Positions 7,276 to 14,187 of a stretch of DNA of 33,432 bases are shown piece by piece. The DNA comes from Desulfobacterales bacterium (lineage in GTDB: Bacteria; Desulfobacterota; Desulfobacteria; Desulfobacterales; C00003060). The notes below the pieces were generated by a model. The model worked only from the letters and a program-made list of their open reading frames with translations, was not told the origin of the DNA and did no database searches. The translations under genes were made by a program, and so were the position numbers. Numbering within the stretch: the first letter of the stretch is position 1; every line of letters starts with the position of its first letter. Where the stretch lies: positions 1 to 33,432 of the forward strand of contig JAGMBW010000046.1 in NCBI GenBank assembly GCA_023129535.1, written 5' to 3'.

Positions 7276-8253
7276 ATGGCATACTATCAGAAAGATCTCG
7301 ATTCAACTGAAACCCACCTATTAAATCAGTGTTTTGACACCTGTGTGGATCCCTTGAAAACGATTATGGGTACCACTCGGATTGGAAACCTCCTCTTAAA
7401 AAAAGAACATGCCATCACTGAGGCCCAATTGAGAGAAGCCTTAGAGACACAGAAAAAGGAACACCGGTTTTTGGGAGAAATTCTGGTCAAAATGGGCGTG
7501 GTGGAGCGAGAGAAAACAGACCGTGTATTGCACTTTCAAAATAGATTAAGGTCCCAATTGGTTTCCACATTCTGCCGGAAAAAATTACGATTAGGGCAAA
7601 TCCTGGTAAACACACGGACCATCACACGCCAGCAACTCAAGGAGGCCCTGAAAAAGCAGAAAAGGACCGGGGAACTTTTGGGGAAAATCCTGTCTGAAAT
7701 GAAAGCCATCTCCCAAAATACCCTGCAAAGATTTCTGAAAATCCAGAAGGATCTTAAGAAGATTGTGGCCATGGCCGGTTTTGCATTACTGCTGGCTGGT
7801 TGTGCCACAGGCATGAGTTACAACTACCAGGGAGTAACATCGGCCACCCCCTACGATGCCAAATACAAGCGGGTTCGGGACTATCTAAAAACGGCTTACC
7901 GATTTAAATATGAGGCCGACACCAAGGGTACTGATCACTGGCAGTTACCCGAAAAGACCGAAAGGTACGGCAAGGGAGACTGTGAGGACAAGGCCATCTG
8001 GCTCTACAGTAAGCTTCTGAACGACGGATTTGATGACGTTCGGTTGATTATTGGCAAGCTGAGGAAGGATAGCCCCGTGCTCCATGCCTGGGTAGCCTGG
8101 TATCAGCAAGAAAAAGTCTATATCTTAGACCCCACCAATGAAAGCCTGATCTGGGAGGCCAGACAATACTCCAGAGAGCATTATGAGCCCTACTATTCCT
8201 TTTACCGGGAAAAGTCCTGGACCCATGTTACGGCCCAACCGGAAGGTTTATAG
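7276..8253 (+). CDS. Transglutaminase-like cysteine peptidase (BTLCP) fused to GspE_N-like repeats
   Basis: The C-terminal half matches the bacterial transglutaminase-like cysteine peptidases (LapG-type clan), with Cys in GKGDCEDKA, His in VLHAWVAW and Asp in YILDPTN as the triad. The N-terminal half has two helical modules like the N-terminal domain of type II secretion/pilus ATPases (IGNLLLKKEHAITEAQLREA; LGQILVNTRTITRQQLKEA). Between them sits a lipoprotein-like signal (MAGFALLLAGCATG) whose Met is codon ATG 7771. The protein may therefore be anchored with cytoplasmic modules and a periplasmic peptidase, or a shorter lipoprotein may be made from 7771. The ORF is open from GTG 7201; ATG 7276 is preferred because it follows AAAGG, though spacing is long. 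The last codons (AQPEGL) lie in a duplicated piece of the neighbouring fecR start. It is convergent with the glycosyltransferase, 4 bp apart. Confidence 0.82.
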   Translation: MAYYQKDLDSTETHLLNQCFDTCVDPLKTIMGTTRIGNLLLKKEHAITEAQLREALETQKKEHRFLGEILVKMGVVEREKTDRVLHFQNRLRSQLVSTFCRKKLRLGQILVNTRTITRQQLKEALKKQKRTGELLGKILSEMKAISQNTLQRFLKIQKDLKKIVAMAGFALLLAGCATGMSYNYQGVTSATPYDAKYKRVRDYLKTAYRFKYEADTKGTDHWQLPEKTERYGKGDCEDKAIWLYSKLLNDGFDDVRLIIGKLRKDSPVLHAWVAWYQQEKVYILDPTNESLIWEARQYSREHYEPYYSFYREKSWTHVTAQPEGL

Positions 8254-8283
8254 GTCTTCATCGCGTCCTCCTGTTGTTAAGTG
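8231..8283 (-). repeat. Orphan copy of the fecR start and its ribosome binding site
   Basis: These bases match 6823-6875 at all but about five positions. On the minus strand they read AGGAGGACGCG then ATG and the first ten codons MKTYKPSGWA, exactly as in the intact FecR-domain gene, before diverging. The glycosyltransferase stop TGA overlaps this orphan ATG. It looks like the old glycosyltransferase-fecR junction left behind when the peptidase gene was inserted. Confidence 0.85.
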
Positions 8284-9004
8284 TCTTTGAGTTTATATGG
8301 GTTAGTCCCAGCCAGAGTTTAAATAGATTTGCAAAACGATATACCCCTTCGTGGACTATGTTAAACTTGCTTGCCCTCAAGTCCTCACATCGTACAGGTA
8401 TCTCGATAATTCTGGTGCCATTTCGATGAGCCAGGCAGATTATGTCAATCACATATGAGGTCCCATGATCGACACGGTCCAAATACCTCAACAGGACTGA
8501 TTTGCGGTACCCTTTTGCAGCGATAGAATAGTCTTCAAACGCTAAGCCGAGCAGAAACCTGGCACTGAGGATGAAAAGCCCGCTGCCAAGCTTTCTCACG
8601 GCGGATCGCTTTTGCTGGCCCATCTTTTTTGAACCGACAACAATCCCATAACCTCCATCAAGGAGTCCCACGGCATGCTCAATAAAGTCAAGGTCGATGG
8701 AAAGGTCCATATCGAGGGAGACGATAAAGTCATATCGTGCCATCCTCGCAGCCTCTCTGAATGCGTACCCGACACCCCGCTGTGGCAGGTGAAAAAACCT
8801 GACCGGTGGATACCGCTCGGCCAGTCCCTTACCCAATGCCACGGTTTTGTCAACTGAACCGTTACTTCCAATGATAATCTCAAAGGTTTTATGACGACGC
8901 ACCAAATGAGCCATCAAGGCTTCTGTGTTCTGAACGATCACGTCTTGTTCATTGTATACCGGAATAATGATGCTAAAGGGCTTCAAGTTATAAAATCGCT
9001 CCAC
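8258..9004 (-). CDS. Family 2 glycosyltransferase (dolichyl-phosphate-mannose-synthase-like)
   Basis: A GT-A fold transferase using a nucleotide sugar, acting at the cytoplasmic face of the inner membrane. The family start FSIIIPVYNEQDVI is followed by EIIIGSNGSVDKTV, where the usual D of the NDGS-type motif is replaced. The metal-binding region is FIVSLDMDLSID at about residue 95. It has 248 residues and no clear C-terminal transmembrane pair, so it is the short DPM1/polyprenyl-phosphate type. The last residues (LNNRRTR) are encoded by the ribosome-binding region of the orphan fecR start, so the two genes once overlapped. It probably belongs to the polysaccharide locus, adding a sugar or making a lipid-linked donor; sugar unknown. 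Confidence 0.9.
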   Translation of the reverse strand: MERFYNLKPFSIIIPVYNEQDVIVQNTEALMAHLVRRHKTFEIIIGSNGSVDKTVALGKGLAERYPPVRFFHLPQRGVGYAFREAARMARYDFIVSLDMDLSIDLDFIEHAVGLLDGGYGIVVGSKKMGQQKRSAVRKLGSGLFILSARFLLGLAFEDYSIAAKGYRKSVLLRYLDRVDHGTSYVIDIICLAHRNGTRIIEIPVRCEDLRASKFNIVHEGVYRFANLFKLWLGLTHINSKTLNNRRTR

Positions 9005-9262
9005 GATTTTATGTAACGCGGCTTCGCCGCTTCAAAAAGGAAATTCCTATACAATAAAAAAAGCTTCTACACTTGAGGGTTTGTCAATCATGCTTTCTAC
9101 TGAGCTCCTTTTGTCAGCTTATGGGTAAACAGTTCAGGGAGTCCGTTGAACTGAGCCAAAATCAAGGTGCAGGCCTGGATACTTTAAATCCCCCTCAGTC
9201 CCCCTTTAGAAAAGGGGGAAGTTTACAGAAGTCCCCCTTTAGAAAAGGGGGAAGTTTACAGA
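9005..9262. other. Intergenic region with G/C-tract hairpin repeats
   Basis: No gene is visible between the cyclase stop and the glycosyltransferase start. The left part has a small inverted repeat (gcggcttcgccgc); the right part is the C5/G5 repeat described separately. Confidence 0.6.
9187..9262. repeat. Tandem C5/G5 palindromic repeat next to cyclase stop
   Basis: Two perfect 32-bp copies of gtccccctttagaaaagggg... (9198-9229 and 9231-9262), preceded by a partial tccccctca unit. Each contains CCCCCTTT/AAAGGGGG as a hairpin. The copy ends exactly at the stop codon of the cyclase gene, so it forms the 3' UTR of that transcript. Same family as 11533-11612. Confidence 0.85.
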
Positions 9263-11500
9263 CTATTTTTCCTTTGCAACATACACTCCATCCCAATCGG
9301 GCGGGGGGAGTGAACTTTTCATCGCATGGCAGCGTCCAATAAAAAGCTCAGTAGGCTTGTCCTCTGGCTTTATCGAGAGAACCTCCTCAAAAAAGCCGAT
9401 CGCCTCATCCCATGCTTTTCTTCTGTAGGCTTCAAGGCCGTTTTTGAACGGGGCCAAAAACCGATATTCTCCCTGAGTAAAATAATCGCCCCCAAAGAGT
9501 TCATAGATCCCAACAGGCTCCTTTTTCCCCTTCACGCGCACAAAATCGAGTTCTCTGCAAATCACATCATCCTTCACCTTTTCATACGTGAATTCACTCA
9601 GTATCATCTTGACCCCGTACAACTTGGTTATCCCCTCAAGCCGCGACCCGAGGTTCACATGATCACCCATGACAGTGTAATCAAAACGCCTTTCTGAGCC
9701 CATGTTTCCCACGATCATATCCCCCGTGTTGATGCCAACGCCTATCCTAACCGTGGGCAATCCCCCTTTACTCCACTCTTCTCGATAATCATACAGCACT
9801 TCGAACATCTTTATGGCCGTACGACATGCCCGCAAGGCATGATCCTTCTGAGTCACAGGGGCCCCGTAGATCGCCATGATCGCATCTCCCAGATACTTAT
9901 CCAGGGTCCCTTCGTTTTCCAAAACAATGTTTGTCATGGCCGTTAGATACTCATTCATAAAATGAACCAGTTCCTCCGGGCTCATCCGCTCTGATATAGA
10001 AGTAAAACCGCGGATATCGCTAAAAAGAACAGAGAGCTCCCTTTTCTCACCCCCTAACTTTAACAATTCCGGGTGTTCCATGACTCGCCTCACAACCGAA
10101 GGATTCATGTACTGCTCAAAGGCGCCCTTAATCTTTTTCTTTTCACGTTCTTCGGTTAAATACTTAAACGCGGAAATCCCGGAGTATACAAGACCGATTT
10201 CGATCATGGGGTAGACAAACAAAAGCCAGATCCTGTGATTTACAAATACATACTGATTCGCGCCACAAAGTAGAACGACTATTAAGAGCGTAAAGGGTAT
10301 GGTCCATAACTGTCTTAAAACAGGGAGTACCAGGCCCAATAAAAGGCCAAGCGCCACGATAATGGCAATATCAACATAGACGACCCGGTCCGGCCGCCTC
10401 ATAAAATTCTCATCCAGAATATTTTCAACAATAGTTGCCTGTTTCTCAACGCCCCAGAAGCTCTTGGTAAAGGAGTTGGGCCAAAGATCACCCAGGCCAA
10501 CGGCAGCGCCTCCTACCAGGACGATTTTTCCCTCGAAGCGCTCTGGCCCGATCTCCCCGCTGAGAACATCGACCACGGAATAGTAAGGTATTGTATAATT
10601 CGGCCCATAGTAATTAATATAGGACATCCCTTTCCTGTCTATCGGGATGGCGCACGGTCCCACCTCGACTCTCTTGCCGAAGTGCACGGCGATGTCTTCA
10701 TTATCCAAATTCAGATAATTCTGGGCAATCCTGACCCCCAACGGCGCAAAAAGGGCACCACCGTGTTCCAGCACCACAATGCCGCGCCGCATGGCACCGT
10801 CTATATCTGGAATAAAATTGACAAACCCCAGAACTGCCGCAGCATCTCCAAGCACGGGAATCGGGAGAAGGGTGCCGTTCAAGCTTACCGGGTCAAAAGA
10901 TGCCAGCCCCTCTTCGTTTCCAAATGATTCATAAGCCGAATCAAGAAGGTACGGTGCAAACCCTTCTGGCTCGTCCTTTGATGGCACAAAGGCCATTGAA
11001 AAAACAACATTACCTACCTCTTTGGTGACAGCAGCAAGCATTGCATCATTGTCTGCCGATTCTGCGGCTTCCATCAGTTCATTAAAGAATATCTCGCTGT
11101 TATCATTCGGTCGAAGAAGTCCGAGGTCCAAAAAACTCTGGATCAAGGCATCGATACTCTCGAGTTCTGGGCTCTGATCCGGCTCTGTGAAGAGCAGATC
11201 AAAACCGATAGTCTTTACACCTGCCTCATATAATCTGGCAATCAGCTCGGCAAACGCCGACCTCGGCCATGGCCACCTCCCTATCAATTCAATGCTCTTA
11301 TCGTCAATGGCCACGATCGCAACTTTGCCGCTCGGTTCTTTGACACCTCGCAATTTGAATCTCACATCATAGCTCTTAAGCTCAAGGGACTCAACAAAGG
11401 GCAGATCAAAGCGATAATAAATGGCCAGGCATATCAATGCTGTGATAATGAGGCTGATCTTAAAGGCATTGACTTTAAATATGTGCCTGAGTATTTTCAC
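9263..11500 (-). CDS. CHASE2-domain class III adenylate/guanylate cyclase
   Basis: A membrane receptor-cyclase of 745 residues. One N-terminal transmembrane helix (about 14-30) leads to an extracytoplasmic CHASE2 domain (VAIVAIDDKSIELIGRWPWP, TIGFDLLFTEPD). Three transmembrane helices follow at about 370-445 and then a class III catalytic domain at about 485-660. Metal aspartates are in LFSDIRGF and KYLGDAIMA; the Lys of DKYLGD and the YTVMGDHVN segment favour ATP over GTP. A short TPR-like end follows (AYRRKAWDEAIGFFEEVLSI). CHASE2 cyclases are often neighbours of FecR-domain genes, as here two genes away on the same strand. Likely role: making cAMP in response to an envelope signal that also concerns polysaccharide export; the ligand is unknown. 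Confidence 0.94.
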   Translation of the reverse strand: MKILRHIFKVNAFKISLIITALICLAIYYRFDLPFVESLELKSYDVRFKLRGVKEPSGKVAIVAIDDKSIELIGRWPWPRSAFAELIARLYEAGVKTIGFDLLFTEPDQSPELESIDALIQSFLDLGLLRPNDNSEIFFNELMEAAESADNDAMLAAVTKEVGNVVFSMAFVPSKDEPEGFAPYLLDSAYESFGNEEGLASFDPVSLNGTLLPIPVLGDAAAVLGFVNFIPDIDGAMRRGIVVLEHGGALFAPLGVRIAQNYLNLDNEDIAVHFGKRVEVGPCAIPIDRKGMSYINYYGPNYTIPYYSVVDVLSGEIGPERFEGKIVLVGGAAVGLGDLWPNSFTKSFWGVEKQATIVENILDENFMRRPDRVVYVDIAIIVALGLLLGLVLPVLRQLWTIPFTLLIVVLLCGANQYVFVNHRIWLLFVYPMIEIGLVYSGISAFKYLTEEREKKKIKGAFEQYMNPSVVRRVMEHPELLKLGGEKRELSVLFSDIRGFTSISERMSPEELVHFMNEYLTAMTNIVLENEGTLDKYLGDAIMAIYGAPVTQKDHALRACRTAIKMFEVLYDYREEWSKGGLPTVRIGVGINTGDMIVGNMGSERRFDYTVMGDHVNLGSRLEGITKLYGVKMILSEFTYEKVKDDVICRELDFVRVKGKKEPVGIYELFGGDYFTQGEYRFLAPFKNGLEAYRRKAWDEAIGFFEEVLSIKPEDKPTELFIGRCHAMKSSLPPPDWDGVYVAKEK

Positions 11501-11532
11501 AAATATAGATCTTCACACATTAAATTTCAAAA

Positions 11533-11612
11533 AAAATCCCCCTCAATCCCCCTTTAGGAAAGGGGGAAGTTTTGGATTCCCCCCTTTTCTAAAGGGGGGT
11601 TAGGGGGATTTT
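11533..11612. repeat. Inverted C5/G5 repeat element
   Basis: It begins aaaatccccct and ends agggggatttt, forming terminal inverted repeats. Inside are CCCCCTTTAG and CTAAAGGGGG blocks, so the whole 80 bp can fold into one long hairpin. Related to 9187-9262. Confidence 0.85.
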
Positions 11613-11679
11613 CTAATACCACAGATCACAGAAGATTCTCAAGTTAAACAAAGTATAGGCACGGGCCACCATGCCCTGT

Positions 11680-11756
11680 GTCATTGCGAGCGCAGCGAAG
11701 CAATCTCATGGTTCACGCCTCGGAGATTGCTTCGTCGCTACGCTCCTCGCAATGAC
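11680..11756. repeat. MITE-like palindrome GTCATTGCGAG...CTCGCAATGAC
   Basis: Ends are perfect inverted repeats (gtcattgcgag / ctcgcaatgac) with further matching arms (gaagcaatct / agattgcttc) around a 17-bp centre. A second family member is at 33336-33406. No ORF of its own; probably a non-autonomous dispersed repeat. Confidence 0.88.
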
Positions 11757-11811
11757 AAGAAGAAATATCCGTGAACGGTTACCTGAACCTTTTGCTCAGG
11801 GAATTGGAAAA

Positions 11812-13371
11812 ATGAAAAGACGCCTCGTTATTCTCTGTATTCTCCTTGTGTGCGTGCCCTGTCTCGCGACAGCACAGAATCTGATTCCTAACCCCCGTTT
11901 TGAGATAGACGAGCATAGGGATGGCATTCCGGACGGATGGGAGCATGGAACATGCGCCGTTTTCGGAATCGAGAAGAGCCTGTTTGCCTGTGAGCCACCG
12001 CCAGGACAAACCGAGAAGATGCTCAAAATTATTGGCGGCCAGGATCGCACCGGTGAATGGGCCTGCGATATACAAGGGATCGAGCCATATACAGAATATG
12101 AACTCAGTTTTACAGCCTACCGGACAAGGGCTATAAACCGCGTATACCCGAAAGTCTCTTTGTTTGGCAAAGAAGTCGTACTGAACAGCGTGTGGTTTTC
12201 CAAACGGATGCACCGGCTGCGGCTGAACTTCAGGTCAGGACCTGTCAGCGGCGTTGCAAAACTCAGGTTTATCAATGAGCATCCCTATCCCTTCTGGTTC
12301 GGAAAGCCAGTATTGAAACGATTAGAAAAATATCGATCAGCACAGGACTTTTTCCCTGTGGGCCTTTACGGGGCAACCATGCAAGACTTAGAACGGATTA
12401 AAAGGGCAGGTTTCAATGTAATCACCGCCCGGGGCCGGCCAGGAGATATTGTCAGAGCACATGAACAAGGACTGGGGTGCCTTCTATCTATGCCTGTGTC
12501 TGTTGCGAATTTGGAATCCTTAAAAAGGTCTCTGGCCAGTACAGGCGATTCCATTACAGAGAGGGATTTCTTCTATGTAGCAGATGAACCTGAACTGCGC
12601 TCCGTGCCAGCAAAAGAGTTGTCCGCTACCCGAAAAGCCCTGGCCACGCTTTGGCCGAACACACAGGCCGCCATGGCTATCATTCGCCCCCAGTTTGTAC
12701 GCCATTACAGAGGGGCATCCGATATCTTTATGATGGACCAGTATCCGGTTCCCTCCATGCCCATGACATGGCTGAGCGACAGTATTGACACCGCAAGGGG
12801 TATTTTAGCAACCAATGTTGACGAGGGTGGCAGACCCGAAACGGTTTGGGCCGTGGTTCAGGCATTTGGGGGGCCAAATCATGAACCGGCCGGATGGCCG
12901 AGAATGCCTACAGTTAAGGAAATGCGTTGCTTGACGTATCTTGCCATCGCTCACGGTACAACCGGAATTTTTTACTTCACCTATGATGGCGCTGGAAAGA
13001 ACGAGATTGCCTGGGAAGGGCTGAGCAGAATTGTAAGGGAGTTGCGGGCGCTTGAACCATGGTTCATTGCCCCTAAGCCATTTCAAAAGCTACCGGCCAT
13101 GGTGCAATCGGCCTTCAAGGTCGATGCAGAGGGTCGTCCGGCCGTGCACACGGGTTTCAAGACGATGGACAACGAATGCCTCCTTTTGGCTGTGAATGTG
13201 ATTGATCGACCTGTAATGGGTTTAATTCAGGGTATACCAACAAGTTTTCCCTATCTGGATGATCCCTTTGTCAGGCGGCGATACGTGGTAAAGCAGGGAA
13301 CTGTGCTGGGAGAATTTGAGCCCTATGAGGTGAAGGTGCTGGTGGGAGTGAGCGCAGAGCGCAAAGAATAA
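11812..13371 (+). CDS. Secreted glycoside-hydrolase-like protein (N-terminal jelly roll + TIM-barrel-like)
   Basis: A 519-residue exported protein. The signal peptide is MKRRLVILCILLVCVPCLATAQ. Residues about 23-170 look like a carbohydrate-binding jelly roll (LIPNPRFEID...GIPDGWE; YTEYELSFTAYRTR). The rest resembles a (beta/alpha)8 glycosidase, with strand ends at FNVITARGRPGD, FFYVADEPEL, DIFMMDQYPVP and TGIFYFTYDGAG. The DEPE glutamate is the best catalytic-acid candidate by analogy with clan A hydrolases, but I cannot assign a GH family. I start at ATG 11812, not 11671, because the signal peptide begins there and upstream codons are a repeat. Context next to polysaccharide genes suggests trimming or binding an exported glycan; that is inference. 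Confidence 0.72.
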   Translation: MKRRLVILCILLVCVPCLATAQNLIPNPRFEIDEHRDGIPDGWEHGTCAVFGIEKSLFACEPPPGQTEKMLKIIGGQDRTGEWACDIQGIEPYTEYELSFTAYRTRAINRVYPKVSLFGKEVVLNSVWFSKRMHRLRLNFRSGPVSGVAKLRFINEHPYPFWFGKPVLKRLEKYRSAQDFFPVGLYGATMQDLERIKRAGFNVITARGRPGDIVRAHEQGLGCLLSMPVSVANLESLKRSLASTGDSITERDFFYVADEPELRSVPAKELSATRKALATLWPNTQAAMAIIRPQFVRHYRGASDIFMMDQYPVPSMPMTWLSDSIDTARGILATNVDEGGRPETVWAVVQAFGGPNHEPAGWPRMPTVKEMRCLTYLAIAHGTTGIFYFTYDGAGKNEIAWEGLSRIVRELRALEPWFIAPKPFQKLPAMVQSAFKVDAEGRPAVHTGFKTMDNECLLLAVNVIDRPVMGLIQGIPTSFPYLDDPFVRRRYVVKQGTVLGEFEPYEVKVLVGVSAERKE

Positions 13372-13379
13372 AAGAAACA

Positions 13380-13428
13380 GAAACCAGGTTTTTTGAAAAA
13401 ACCTGGTTTCTCTAAAAACCTGGTTTTT
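13380..13428. repeat. Left REP-like palindrome of the RAYT unit
   Basis: GAAACCAGGTTTTTT (13380-13394) and AAAAAACCTGGTTTC (13396-13410) form a perfect 15-bp inverted repeat, followed by a further half-site aaaaacctggttttt. It starts 9 bp after the preceding gene's stop, so it may also act as that gene's terminator. Confidence 0.88.
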
Positions 13429-13437
13429 CTAATGACC

Positions 13438-14004
13438 ATGCGCAAAATCAAATTTCGTGCCGCACAATATTACCACATATATAATCGGGGTGTGAATAGC
13501 CAACCCATTTTTTTTAATGATGAAAACTGGAGTTATTTTATCAAGCGTTTACGGCACTATTGTCGGTCCGATTTAATTGACATAGTGGCCTATTGCCTTA
13601 TGCCGAACCATTACCATCTATTGGTTCATCTGAAATGTAACGACTTCAGCTCAAAAATTATGCAGCCGTTCACTGTATCCTATACCAAGGCGGTTAATCG
13701 ACAAATAGGGCGTGTAGGGCCACTTTTCCAGGGACCATTCAAAGCAAAATTAGTACATAAGAACGAGTACTTAGTACATCTCTCACGCTACATTCACCTT
13801 AATCCGATGTTGGCAGGGTTGGTTGATCATCCGGCGAAATACGCGTTCTCTAGTTACCGAGACTATGCTGGGTTGCGGAATGGGACATTGCCCAAACCTG
13901 AGATTGTCTTGTCCCAGTTTCCCTCACACCAGGCATATGCAGAGTTCGTCGAATCTTATTCTCACGCTGATAGCAAGCTGATTGAACATCTAATGCTCGA
14001 TTAG
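13438..14004 (+). CDS. REP-associated tyrosine transposase (RAYT, Y1/IS200-like HUH)
   Basis: A 188-residue single-strand DNA transposase of the IS200-like/RAYT group. The HUH motif is in YCLMPNHYHLLVH, and the catalytic tyrosine is expected in YLVHLSRYIHLNPM, followed by the family signature NPMLAGLV and the SSYRDYAG segment. The ORF is open from TTG 13393, but the first 13 codons there (KKPGFSKNLVFL) are the REP palindrome. The true start is ATG 13438 or 13432, without a clear Shine-Dalgarno sequence. The same palindrome lies on both sides of the gene, the usual layout for RAYTs, which mobilise or process their cognate REPs rather than behaving as ordinary IS elements. All recognisable motifs are intact. 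Confidence 0.93.
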   Translation: MRKIKFRAAQYYHIYNRGVNSQPIFFNDENWSYFIKRLRHYCRSDLIDIVAYCLMPNHYHLLVHLKCNDFSSKIMQPFTVSYTKAVNRQIGRVGPLFQGPFKAKLVHKNEYLVHLSRYIHLNPMLAGLVDHPAKYAFSSYRDYAGLRNGTLPKPEIVLSQFPSHQAYAEFVESYSHADSKLIEHLMLD

Positions 14005-14013
14005 AAGCCATAA

Positions 14014-14100
14014 GAAACCAGGTTTTTCCCAAAAACCTGGTTTCTCCTAAATAAGAAAAACCTAAAAAACCAGCTTTTTGTGAAACACCTTGTTTTTTCC
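14014..14100. repeat. Right REP-like palindrome of the RAYT unit plus decayed copies
   Basis: GAAACCAGGTTTTT (14014-14027), CCC, AAAAACCTGGTTTC (14031-14044) is a perfect 14-bp hairpin, matching the left one. Degenerate half-sites (aaaaaaccagctttttg, aacaccttgttttttcc) follow to about 14100. The first hairpin lies 9 bp after the transposase stop. Confidence 0.86.
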
Positions 14101-14187
14101 ACTACACAGGAATCCAAGATGAAGCTTTTTTTTCATCATTCCAGGAGTGGCCGCGGGTGCGACTCAAAAACGAGTAACGAATAACGA

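Larger units (their letters stand above)
11501..11811. other. Divergent intergenic region built of two palindromic elements
   Basis: The gap between the cyclase and the plus-strand secreted protein holds the C5/G5 inverted element (11533-11612) and a MITE-like palindrome (11680-11756). The ORF track extends the next gene back to 11671, but that extension translates the palindrome (MPCVIASAAKQSHG) and is not credible protein. I see no clear promoter. Confidence 0.7.

Noticed and set aside
13393-13437. TTG start of the transposase
   Set aside because: These codons are the REP palindrome; the family begins near MRKIKFRAAQYYHIYNRG.
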